Of a stretch of DNA of 64,000 bases, positions 9,015 through 16,321 are shown one piece after another. Both the position numbers and the translations under genes were made by a program. Within the stretch, counting starts at the first letter, position 1. Each line of letters begins with the position of its first letter. Source of the DNA: an uncultured Acidimicrobiales bacterium (GTDB lineage: Bacteria > Actinomycetota > Acidimicrobiia > Acidimicrobiales > Hopanoidiivorantaceae); the NCBI GenBank assembly GCA_958295755.1, contig OY282367.1:1-64000 (forward strand). The letters are read 5' to 3'. A model generated the notes under the pieces. The model was given only the letters and a program-made list of their open reading frames with translations, searched no databases and was not told where the DNA came from.

Positions 9015-9817
9015 TTGCAATCCTCTTGAGTGGTATTGATGAGAGTTGCTCGCCCAGAGCGGTAGCTTGTTACCTCGCCCTCATCAGACACTTCAAAGAC
9101 GATGCGAAATACGGCATCACCAGGATCAGAAGGTATGAATTCTGCAGTTGTGGTGTCGTCTGTGTTGACCGTCTCTTGCAGTCGAGTCCCTAAGTTTTCG
9201 CGAAGTGTTTCCAAGCTGGTGCCTAGGCCGTAACCGGAGCGGGTGCGGATGTCAGAGTTGGAGATGTCAACCCTCTCTACATAGCCTCGCCATAGCCATA
9301 TTTCCACACCTTCGGGGCCGTTTACTGGTGTGACAACTAGACACTCTGGAATGGTGCCCTCAGGAATGCCCACCCATTCTGTGCGGGCGGCGGCTTCGGC
9401 GTCACGGAACCAACTACCGAAATACACATCCCCGATGCCAACTGTTGTCACCCGCGATCTGGAGTCAAAAGCTACCTCGCCTAACTCGTAGGTAGTAGTG
9501 GTGGAGCTTTCTGGCTGTGCTGTATTGTCAGTGCTGCCGGTGGTGCCGTCTGGGTTGCTGCTACTAGTCGGAGCGGTGTTGGACGGCACAGGGGTTGTAG
9601 TCTCCACCGTAATTCCAGTAGTGTTCGGATTAGCAGTGTTTGGCTGGCTAGTGGATGTTTGGGTGGTTGTCTGGGCGGTTATTTGAGAAGTGGATGGAAC
9701 TTGAGTGGTGGTGCTGGCTCTCGTTATCGTGGTGATGTCGTCAGAGCAAGCAGATGCGATCAAAGCAGCTATTACAATTGCCAAAGGCAACCTGCCAAAT
9801 GTGAAAAGTCGGCGCAC
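9011..9817 (-). CDS. Secreted lipoprotein with Thr/Ser-rich linker
   Basis: The 268-residue product has an N-terminal signal (basic MRRL, hydrophobic AIVIAALIAS) ending in a lipobox Cys (ASAC). It should therefore be a membrane-anchored lipoprotein on the outer face. Residues about 30-110 are a Thr/Ser/Pro-rich linker, and the remaining 150 residues form a compact domain of unknown function with two Cys (near PECLVV and the C-terminal EDCN). The start is GTG at 9817. It converges on the aspartate dehydrogenase gene and overlaps its end by 4 bp. Similar linker-bearing lipoproteins recur elsewhere in the window. Confidence 0.75.
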   Translation of the reverse strand: MRRLFTFGRLPLAIVIAALIASACSDDITTITRASTTTQVPSTSQITAQTTTQTSTSQPNTANPNTTGITVETTTPVPSNTAPTSSSNPDGTTGSTDNTAQPESSTTTTYELGEVAFDSRSRVTTVGIGDVYFGSWFRDAEAAARTEWVGIPEGTIPECLVVTPVNGPEGVEIWLWRGYVERVDISNSDIRTRSGYGLGTSLETLRENLGTRLQETVNTDDTTTAEFIPSDPGDAVFRIVFEVSDEGEVTSYRSGRATLINTTQEDCN

Positions 9818-9865
9818 TATGTAACATCTTAGACAGGGGAAGCCGCAAAGCAGGTAGCTCAGGTG

Positions 9866-9938
9866 TGGGCCGCCTGGGGCTCGAACCCAGCACCTTGAGG
9901 TTAAAAGCCTCCTGCTCTACCCGATGAGCTAACGGCCC
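9866..9938 (-). tRNA. tRNA-Lys (anticodon UUU)
   Basis: The minus strand folds as a complete cloverleaf of 73 nt. The acceptor stem is GGGCCGT paired with GCGGCCC (one U-G pair), the D arm contains TTAGCTC, the anticodon loop is CTTTTAA within a GGAGG/CCTC stem, and the T arm contains GGTTCGAGCCC. The discriminator is A, and the CCA tail is not encoded (CAC follows). The anticodon UUU specifies lysine. Confidence 0.93.
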
Positions 9939-9987
9939 ACTTCCAGTTTAGTGCTATTGGCAATTTCTGAAAACAAGTCATCATCGG

Positions 9988-10647
9988 TTATTTCGCAGTT
10001 AGTTCTGTAGCCAGTTCTGCGGTTAGCCCTGCGGGGGTTTCCGACTCAAAGCCTAATTTTTCGCCCAGTGTCATCTCGCCGCTATTCAAAATGACTGCCC
10101 GCCCGCACAAATTTCCGATTTTGCGCCAAGCTTCGCCTAACGACTGCTCCAAAGTAATGATGACCCCAGCATGAGCGACTATAAGTGCTTCGCCTGGTAA
10201 GTCTTGCATATTCGCTTCGATTTTCTCAGCCTTGATTTTCTCAGCCTCAATTCTTTCAGCAAGGCCGCTTATAGCCGCAAGCACTCGCTTTTGAAAGGCT
10301 TCGGTGGTTTCAGCAGATTCTGGCCACTTGTGTTCTTGGAGATATTCCGGCCACCCTTCTTCCACCTCGTTGCGGGTGAGACCTTCCCACTCTCCCAGAT
10401 CGCGCTCGGCTAAGCCGGGATGGGTTGCGATAGTGCCTAAGTTGTTGCTTGCAGCAATGATTTCAGCTGTTTCTTTAGCCCTCAGCAGTGGCGAGCTGAT
10501 GATACGGGAAATATCGAGATATTGAGAAGCAACAGCTTTGGCTGTTTGCTTGCCTTCAGCGGAAAGGGGAGGGTCGGCGTGTCCTTGCCAACGTCCTTGT
10601 GCATTCCATGTGCTTTGGGCGTGGCGGAGCATCAACAGGCGAAGCAT
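9988..10647 (-). CDS. Histidine phosphatase superfamily (phosphoglycerate mutase-like) protein
   Basis: The catalytic motif LRHAQST is at residues 7-13, followed by WNAQGRWQGHADPPLS, SSPLLRAKETAE and AERDLGEWEG. The second conserved His is in IVAHAGVI. This is the branch of small acid phosphatases and mutase-like enzymes; the substrate cannot be told from sequence. A Glu/Lys/Ala-rich stretch near residues 131-145 comes from short tandem repeats of about 15 nt. The C-terminal tail (AGLTAELATELTAK) is also repetitive. It is divergent from mshA with about 49 bp between starts. Confidence 0.85.
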   Translation of the reverse strand: MLRLLMLRHAQSTWNAQGRWQGHADPPLSAEGKQTAKAVASQYLDISRIISSPLLRAKETAEIIAASNNLGTIATHPGLAERDLGEWEGLTRNEVEEGWPEYLQEHKWPESAETTEAFQKRVLAAISGLAERIEAEKIKAEKIEANMQDLPGEALIVAHAGVIITLEQSLGEAWRKIGNLCGRAVILNSGEMTLGEKLGFESETPAGLTAELATELTAK

Positions 10648-10696
10648 TCAGTGCAACACTAGCGGGATTTTTGCAAGCCAGATAGCCTTATATGAG

Positions 10697-11932
10697 ATGA
10701 ACAGCATCGCGCATACCTCAGCTGATGTGGCTGTCATCTCACTTCATACATCACCTCTCTCACAACCGGGCGCGGCCGACAGCGGAGGGATGAATGTCTA
10801 CATCCGTGAGCTTTCGCAAGCTATGGCGCATCTCGGCCACAACATAACGATATATGTGCGCCGCTCTTCGCATGAAGAGCCTTTTGAGAGAGAGGTAGAG
10901 CCGGGCGTCAGCGTGGTGACAGTTTCAGCTGGTCCGTTTGACTTGGCAAAAGAGAAGCTTCCTGCCGTGGTGGAGGAGTTTGCACAACAGGTTCTGATAG
11001 ATATTGAGGCTCGGGGTGGAGTCGATATCGTTCATGCTCACTACTGGCTTTCGGGTATGGCAGGGCACATTCTCAAACACGAGCTTGACTGTCCACTGTT
11101 GATCAATTTCCATACTTTGGCACGGGCCAGATGGGGCGAGGAGCTTTCTGACACTGAAATATCTGAACGAGCCGAAAATGAACAGAGTGTGATTGAATGT
11201 TCCGACAATGTTGTAGTTTCTTGTGGCCCAGAGCGTGAACAGCTAATGCAGTTTTACGATGTGGATTCCGAGCGGATAGCAGTCGTGCCGCCCGGTGTGG
11301 AGCATGGATTTTTCTCACCCGGCGACAAGGTTTCAGCTCGACGAGCTATTGGTTTTAGCGAAGACCCGTTGTTACTTTTCGTAGGGCGCATCACTCCGCT
11401 AAAAAATCCCACCTTGGCTGTGGAGACGCTGGCTCAGTTGAGCGGGGTAAGGCTTGCGATTGTGGGAGGTTTGAGCGGCACAGGTGGCGAGGTTGAGATG
11501 CGCTCTATGAGGGCTGCGGCTGAGCGGTTTGGTGTGGCCGACCGTATCAGCTATGTGTCGCCGAAATCGCATCGCGTGCTTTCTAGTTACTATCGAGCTG
11601 CAGATGCCGTTTTGATACCTAGCCGTAGCGAGTCGTTCGGACTGGTTGCGCTGGAGGCTGCAGCTAGCGGCACGCCTGTGGTGGCATCTTCTGTGGGTGG
11701 GTTGAGCTCGCTGGTGGAGCATGGCCGCACAGGGTTTTTGGTGCCCGAGCCAGCCCCTGAGCTTTACGCGGCTTTACTGAACGAGATTTTGGAAAACGGC
11801 AGCAGGGCAGCTGAAATGAGCATGAATGCTGTGGAGCTAGCAGCCCGCTATAGTTGGCAATCAGCTGGGGAGTCGCTCTCGCAGGTATATTCGGAGGTTT
11901 TGAGCGCGAGCTTGGTGGATTGCTTGGTTTGA
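10697..11932 (+). CDS. mshA: D-inositol-3-phosphate glycosyltransferase (mycothiol biosynthesis)
   Basis: This is a GT-B, family GT4 glycosyltransferase of 411 residues, the usual MshA length. It transfers GlcNAc from UDP-GlcNAc to inositol-3-phosphate, the first step of mycothiol synthesis in actinobacteria. Signature blocks are SLHTSPLSQPGAADSGGMNVY near residue 15, VHAHYWLSG, the VVPPGV block, FVGRITPLKNP, and the nucleotide-binding EXFGLVALEAAASGTPVV region. The ATG at 10697 was chosen because it starts about 17 residues before the first conserved block, although the frame is open further upstream. The YbjN-like gene follows almost directly, an arrangement common in actinobacteria. Confidence 0.92.
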   Translation: MNSIAHTSADVAVISLHTSPLSQPGAADSGGMNVYIRELSQAMAHLGHNITIYVRRSSHEEPFEREVEPGVSVVTVSAGPFDLAKEKLPAVVEEFAQQVLIDIEARGGVDIVHAHYWLSGMAGHILKHELDCPLLINFHTLARARWGEELSDTEISERAENEQSVIECSDNVVVSCGPEREQLMQFYDVDSERIAVVPPGVEHGFFSPGDKVSARRAIGFSEDPLLLFVGRITPLKNPTLAVETLAQLSGVRLAIVGGLSGTGGEVEMRSMRAAAERFGVADRISYVSPKSHRVLSSYYRAADAVLIPSRSESFGLVALEAAASGTPVVASSVGGLSSLVEHGRTGFLVPEPAPELYAALLNEILENGSRAAEMSMNAVELAARYSWQSAGESLSQVYSEVLSASLVDCLV

Positions 11933-11933
11933 A

Positions 11934-12389
11934 GTGGCTACTCCAGATCAGCTTGACGAATTGGAGGCCCAAATAGATCGCTGGGCTGTTGGTGCTTGCG
12001 CCACCCATGAAGAATTGGTTGATGTGCAACGAGGCGAAGAAGAGGGGAGACGTTGGTATCTACGACTGAAGGGCGAGGAAAAGCAGACTTTCTCGGTGTG
12101 GTTTAAGCTCAACCAGCGCACGCTCTATTACGAAACTTTTGTCGCCCCAGCTCCGCATCACGATCCTGTCAAACTCTATGTATATCTGATGCGACGCAAT
12201 ATGAGTATTTACGGGGCTGCCTTTGGAGTCGGCGAAGAGGATGCTCTGTTTTTATCTGGACGGCTACCCGTGGAGCAGATCACAGATATCGAGCTAGATC
12301 GCATTTTAGGGACGTTATGGGAAGAGACAGAGCGGTGCTTCAGGGCTGTATTGCGGTTGGGCTTCGGAGTTGGGGAGAAAGGTAAATGA
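11934..12389 (+). CDS. YbjN domain-containing protein
   Basis: The 151-residue protein carries the YbjN/type III secretion chaperone-like fold. Visible are RWYLRLKGEE, the FSVWFKLNQRTLYYETFVAPAP strand set, LYVYLMRRNMSIYGAAFGV, and a C-terminal GTLWEETERCFRAVLRLGF helix. In actinobacteria this gene lies directly downstream of mshA, as here, and its role is not settled. The GTG at 11934 lies one base after the mshA stop, and the gene overlaps proC by ATGA, so mshA, this gene and proC form one operon. Confidence 0.85.
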   Translation: MATPDQLDELEAQIDRWAVGACATHEELVDVQRGEEEGRRWYLRLKGEEKQTFSVWFKLNQRTLYYETFVAPAPHHDPVKLYVYLMRRNMSIYGAAFGVGEEDALFLSGRLPVEQITDIELDRILGTLWEETERCFRAVLRLGFGVGEKGK

Positions 12390-13171
12390 GTATTCAGCTG
12401 CAGTGTTTGGGCGGGGGGAAGATGGGCGAAGCCATTGTGCGGGGGCTTTTGTCTTCAGGATGGGCACAGGCAGGTGAGATTTTGGTGGTGGAAGCTCTGC
12501 CTGCTCGCCGTGAAGAGTTGAGGCAAATATTTCCTGGTCTGAAGGTCGGAGAAAATTTGGAGTCGGGCATAGATTTGCTACTGGCCATCAAGCCACAAGA
12601 TGTAAAGGGGGCACTTGAAGCCGAGGTTCAAATTCCTAGATTGCTTTCTATAGCAGCAGGGGTAAGGATTGAAGTTTTGCAATCGCTACTACAACCGGAA
12701 TGTCGCGTTCTGCGTGCTATGCCTAACACGCCCGCCCTTTTAGGGGTTGGAATGGCTGGCGTTGTGGCAGGGTCGGGCGTAAGCGAAGATGATTTGTCTT
12801 GGGCTAAGAGAATTTTGGCTGCGGTCGGCAAAGTGGTGGTGGTAGAGGAGGAGTTGCTAGACGCTGTGACGGGAGTTTCGGGCTCTGGGCCTGCCTATCT
12901 TTTCTTGGTGGCCGAAGCTATGATTGCTGCTGGGGTGGAAGCGGGGCTTGAGCCAGAAGTAGCAGATATTCTTACTCGTCAGACTTTGCTCGGTTCGGCA
13001 ATGTTATTGGCCCAAGGAGAAGACCCGCCCGAACAGCTAAGAGAGAATGTGACTTCCCCCGGCGGCACCACTGCTGAAGCCTTGAGAGTGTTTGAGGAGA
13101 GAGGCTTGCTGGATATTTTTCGAGAGGCAATCTTGGCTGCGACTGAGCGGTCTAAAGAACTCGGTGGGTAA
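12386..13171 (+). CDS. proC: Pyrroline-5-carboxylate reductase
   Basis: This enzyme reduces 1-pyrroline-5-carboxylate to proline with NAD(P)H. The 261-residue product has the N-terminal dinucleotide motif LGGGKMGEAIVRGLL. It also has the LLAIKPQDV segment, RAMPNTPALLGVGM, and the dimerisation and active-site block VSGSGPAYLFLVAEAM. The C-terminal LRENVTSPGGTTAEAL is the ProC signature. Its ATG overlaps the stop of the upstream YbjN-like gene. A partial tandem repeat follows the stop (13165-13198). Confidence 0.95.
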   Translation: MSIQLQCLGGGKMGEAIVRGLLSSGWAQAGEILVVEALPARREELRQIFPGLKVGENLESGIDLLLAIKPQDVKGALEAEVQIPRLLSIAAGVRIEVLQSLLQPECRVLRAMPNTPALLGVGMAGVVAGSGVSEDDLSWAKRILAAVGKVVVVEEELLDAVTGVSGSGPAYLFLVAEAMIAAGVEAGLEPEVADILTRQTLLGSAMLLAQGEDPPEQLRENVTSPGGTTAEALRVFEERGLLDIFREAILAATERSKELGG

Positions 13172-13198
13172 GGCGAAGCTCGGTAGGTAAGGCGAAAC

Positions 13199-14938
13199 TC
13201 AGTTTGCCAGATCAGCTTTCATCAGTTTGCCTGCGGCGTTTCTGGGAAGCGGTTCGGTACGGATTTCCCAGATAGTCGGCACCTTGTAGGAAGCCAGAGT
13301 CTCAGCGCACCACGCTGAAAGCTGCTCTTCGGTGAGCTGCTGCTGTGTTTGCAGCGGTGTTTGATGCTGGGCAATCGGCACTACCACAGCTTTTACTTCT
13401 TGTCCCATCTCTGGATGATCTACGCCTACTACGGCCGACTCTTCCACATCGGGGTGTGAGTCCAGGCGGTATTCAATCTCTATCGGGTAGATATTTTCGG
13501 CGTTGCGGAGGATCATATCTCTGGCGCGGGAGTTGATGTAGAGATAGCCGTCTTCGTCTAGGTGGCCGATGTCGCCTGTGGCCAGCCAGCGACCTGGCTT
13601 TATTGTTTGGGCGGTGGCCTCGGGGTTGTCCCAGTATTTCAGCATGGTGTAGGCACTGCGGCAGTGGATTTCGCCTTCTTGGGTAGTGGGTAAGGGCTGG
13701 CCGTTTTCGTCGCGGATTTCTATTTCCATGCCCACGCCTATTCGTCCGCAGGATTCTGGGCGTTCAAGATATTCTGACCCACCGATATTTGTGATGACAG
13801 CGGTGGATTCGCTTGAGCCGTAACCTGCGCCCAGTGAGGCAGCCGCAGTAGGGAAGCTGTCTCTCAGCAACTGTTGCAGAGCGGGGGAGGTGGGCGAGCC
13901 GCCAGATCCTGTAGTTCGCAAAGATGAGATGTCATATTTGTGGAAGTTCGGATGGCGGATGACTCTAGTGGCCATGCTGCCGATAGATGAGAACGAGGTG
14001 ATTTTTTCTTTTTCTATGAGCTGGAGCACATGTTCGGGGTCGAAACGGCCTCGGCGGTAGATGATTTTTCCGCCTATCACGATGTTCATCAAGATTCCGG
14101 CGTGAAGCCCCGACACATGAAACAGCGGGGACGTGCCCATGACGATCGTCTGAGGCGGGGGTTCTGGAGAAGTTGGAGGTTCCCTGCCTTCTTTGGCTGC
14201 CAGATCTTTCTGCAAGTTGACCTCAGCCATACCTCTGATGTAGCCGTTTACCATTGCTGTCTGCACGAAGCCAATGAGGCCGCGGTGTGAGATGAGCGCA
14301 CCTTTCGATCGGCCTGTGGTGCCGCTGGTGTAGAGGATTAGAGCAGGGTCGTCTTCGTCTATTGGCACTTGCGGGGCTGTGGCATCTGGAGCATGGCGCA
14401 AAAGAGACACGAAATCGCCGTCTATGTTGATGATGCGAAGATCTTGGGGGAGTTTTGCTATTTCTTCAAGACGCTTCAGACGGCTGGCATCGCCGATGAG
14501 GACTTTCGGTGTGGAATGCTGGATGCCGTATTCAATCTCTGCTGGAGTCCACCAACCGTTGAATGCTGAAACGATAGCCCCGATGCTGACTGCTGCATAA
14601 AACGCCACAGCCCATTCGGGGCAGTTGGCTGCCAATATCGCTACCCTGTCGCCCTTTTGGACGCCGAAGTCTTCGTGGAGGGCTTTGGCAGCAGACCAGA
14701 CTTGGTGTCGGAACTCTTGATAGGTGAGGCGTTGGTCTTCCAGCACCAAAAACTCACGCTCGTCAAAGCTGGCTGTCTGCTCCACATATTCCCGTAGCGA
14801 CCGTGCTCGATTTACAAACACCTCGTGCATCTCGCCCAGCACTTCCTCTTCGGTAGTCTCAAAAACCCCGCCCGCCCCGCAGACAGCTTTGTGCGCTACC
14901 GCCATATGCTTGTCTCTCAATGCTTGATGATCAACCAT
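13199..14938 (-). CDS. Acyl-CoA synthetase (class I adenylate-forming, AMP-binding)
   Basis: This is a class I adenylate-forming enzyme that activates a carboxylic acid to acyl-AMP and then to acyl-CoA. Visible are the P-loop LILYTSGTTGRSKGA, GSGGSPTSPALQ, GYGSSES, the hinge GDIGHLDEDGYLYINSRARDMI, and the C-terminal catalytic Lys in PRNAAGKLMKADL. The length is about 579 residues. Met at 14938 was preferred over the first Met at 14977 because GAGAGA precedes it; the frame is open to 14977. Fatty acids or aromatic acids are both possible substrates. Other acyl-CoA genes (enoyl-CoA hydratase, thiolase) are in the window but not adjacent. Confidence 0.9.
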   Translation of the reverse strand: MVDHQALRDKHMAVAHKAVCGAGGVFETTEEEVLGEMHEVFVNRARSLREYVEQTASFDEREFLVLEDQRLTYQEFRHQVWSAAKALHEDFGVQKGDRVAILAANCPEWAVAFYAAVSIGAIVSAFNGWWTPAEIEYGIQHSTPKVLIGDASRLKRLEEIAKLPQDLRIINIDGDFVSLLRHAPDATAPQVPIDEDDPALILYTSGTTGRSKGALISHRGLIGFVQTAMVNGYIRGMAEVNLQKDLAAKEGREPPTSPEPPPQTIVMGTSPLFHVSGLHAGILMNIVIGGKIIYRRGRFDPEHVLQLIEKEKITSFSSIGSMATRVIRHPNFHKYDISSLRTTGSGGSPTSPALQQLLRDSFPTAAASLGAGYGSSESTAVITNIGGSEYLERPESCGRIGVGMEIEIRDENGQPLPTTQEGEIHCRSAYTMLKYWDNPEATAQTIKPGRWLATGDIGHLDEDGYLYINSRARDMILRNAENIYPIEIEYRLDSHPDVEESAVVGVDHPEMGQEVKAVVVPIAQHQTPLQTQQQLTEEQLSAWCAETLASYKVPTIWEIRTEPLPRNAAGKLMKADLAN

Positions 14939-14980
14939 GTCTCTCAACTTTCTGGCTAGGGGTAGGAATTGTCTCATTTG

Positions 14981-15031
14981 TGGTATAATTCTATCTACTT
15001 CATCCGAAACACAGATTTTGCATAAGGAGAC
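14981..15031 (+). promoter_or_regulatory. Extended -10 promoter and ribosome-binding site of the DUF3467 gene
   Basis: TGGTATAAT at 14981-14989 is a perfect TATAAT hexamer with the TGn extension. No good -35 is present at the right spacing. AAGGAGA lies a few bases before the ATG at 15035. The same TGGTATAAT string occurs upstream of the cas interference operon. Confidence 0.6.
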
Positions 15032-15034
15032 AAC

Positions 15035-15322
15035 ATGACAGACAGCGAAGAACGAGAGGGAAGCTTGAATGTCAGAATCGCATCACCTGGTGATGAAATT
15101 GGAATTTGGGCTGACCAGGCGATGATACATCATACACCTCATGGTTTCTGCCTGGACTTCATCTGCACAGATCCTTCGGATGATCCATTAAATCTTTCAG
15201 GAGTGCTTGCCTCCAGAGTGCGGTTTTCGCCTCTGTTGGCACAGCAGCTTGCCGAAATGCTGCAAACGAATTGGGAGCGTTACGCTGAGAAGGCAATGCC
15301 TCCTGAAGCTGAAATGGACTAG
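15035..15322 (+). CDS. DUF3467 domain protein
   Basis: This is a 95-residue protein with the DUF3467 pattern: WADQAMIHHTPHGFCLDFI, a short variable loop, then ASRVRFSPLLAQQLAEML and a final WERYAE segment. The function of the family is unknown. It has a strong ribosome-binding site (AAGGAGA) and a clear -10 box upstream. It is the first of three small + strand genes that lead into the AT-rich restriction-modification patch. Confidence 0.85.
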   Translation: MTDSEEREGSLNVRIASPGDEIGIWADQAMIHHTPHGFCLDFICTDPSDDPLNLSGVLASRVRFSPLLAQQLAEMLQTNWERYAEKAMPPEAEMD

Positions 15323-15400
15323 TTGCCATGCAGGGCAAGAAGAGCGACTAGAGTTCTTAGGTGCACTTTGCAAAACAAAACCATAAAAGCGAGGATTATA

Positions 15401-15763
15401 ATGTCAAATTCAAAGATACAAGTAGCAGGTAGCGGGTGGCTGAAGACAGAGCCCCCGGCCGTCCAGACTAGGAGCCACGTTGCTCTCTTTGCGTATTTCA
15501 ATTTTTCTTCCTCCAGCGATTTTGCTCGAGTTCTCCTTTCCACTCCACCAACTGTGTTTAGAAATGATGAGGGTGGAGTTGAGTATCAGTGGGACGAAAG
15601 TGATACTTCAATTAATCTGCAAATTGATAAAACTCGTGAGCATGGAGTTTTCCATTTGTATCATGATAAAACAAAAAACTCCGAATTCATTGAGTTTGGC
15701 ATCCGTGATACTCAAAAAATAGATCTGATAATTTCTAAAATCGTAACTGCTTTGCGATCATGA
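15401..15763 (+). CDS. Hypothetical protein, 120 residues
   Basis: The product is unrecognised. It is rich in alternating strands (HVALFAYFNFSS, VEYQWDESDTSINLQID, GVFHLYHD). GAGG lies about 6 nt before the ATG at 15401. The sequence becomes visibly AT-rich from here on, unlike the preceding genes. It ends immediately before the next gene and probably forms a unit with it. Confidence 0.6.
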   Translation: MSNSKIQVAGSGWLKTEPPAVQTRSHVALFAYFNFSSSSDFARVLLSTPPTVFRNDEGGVEYQWDESDTSINLQIDKTREHGVFHLYHDKTKNSEFIEFGIRDTQKIDLIISKIVTALRS

Positions 15764-15781
15764 ATCTGGGGGCGAAAAGAA

Positions 15782-16258
15782 TTGCAATTCTACAGACAAA
15801 TTCATCCTGATTGGTATCACACTGACCCAAAACTGAAGGTGGACAGTCGTCTATTCAGAGACATGAAAGAGGAGGGGCTTTCTTTGTCAAAGGCAGAAAG
15901 TTTTAATTTTTCTCCCTTTGAGGCTTGGCGACACTACATCGAAGAAGAAAATAATCTTTCCGTAGGTATCGCTGTGATATCTACCGATGAATGTGAAAGC
16001 GAGTTTGTTGAGAGTAAAATAGAACTTGATGATGATCCAAAGCGAAAATGGCATGCGACACTTAGATATGAGAGCATTCAGTCCAATAAAGATAAAAATG
16101 ATAGGGCTACTGAACTTCGAAATAGATCATGGGACAGGGGACTGATTTTATTTGAGCCGTCCCCAATAATTTTCTTCAGAAATCCTGAAGTTGCAATCCC
16201 ATTTGACCCAGCAAATGTGTTTGAAGAAGAACTGCAAAAGGCTCTACGCAAACTTTGA
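15782..16258 (+). CDS. Hypothetical protein, 158 residues
   Basis: No family is recognised. The protein is acidic and begins FYRQIHPDWYHTDP. The frame opens right after the upstream stop (15763) and contains no ATG before the body of the protein. TTG at 15782 is therefore proposed, with a G-rich stretch (GGGGGCG) about 8 nt upstream. It converges on the restriction-modification gene with 63 bp between stops. Codon use is AT-rich like its neighbours, which suggests a shared transferred block. Confidence 0.55.
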   Translation: MQFYRQIHPDWYHTDPKLKVDSRLFRDMKEEGLSLSKAESFNFSPFEAWRHYIEEENNLSVGIAVISTDECESEFVESKIELDDDPKRKWHATLRYESIQSNKDKNDRATELRNRSWDRGLILFEPSPIIFFRNPEVAIPFDPANVFEEELQKALRKL

Positions 16259-16321
16259 CCAGAAATTTAGACAACTGTTTTCGGCTAGTTGACACGATAT
16301 TTTATTGAAAAAAATTTAATT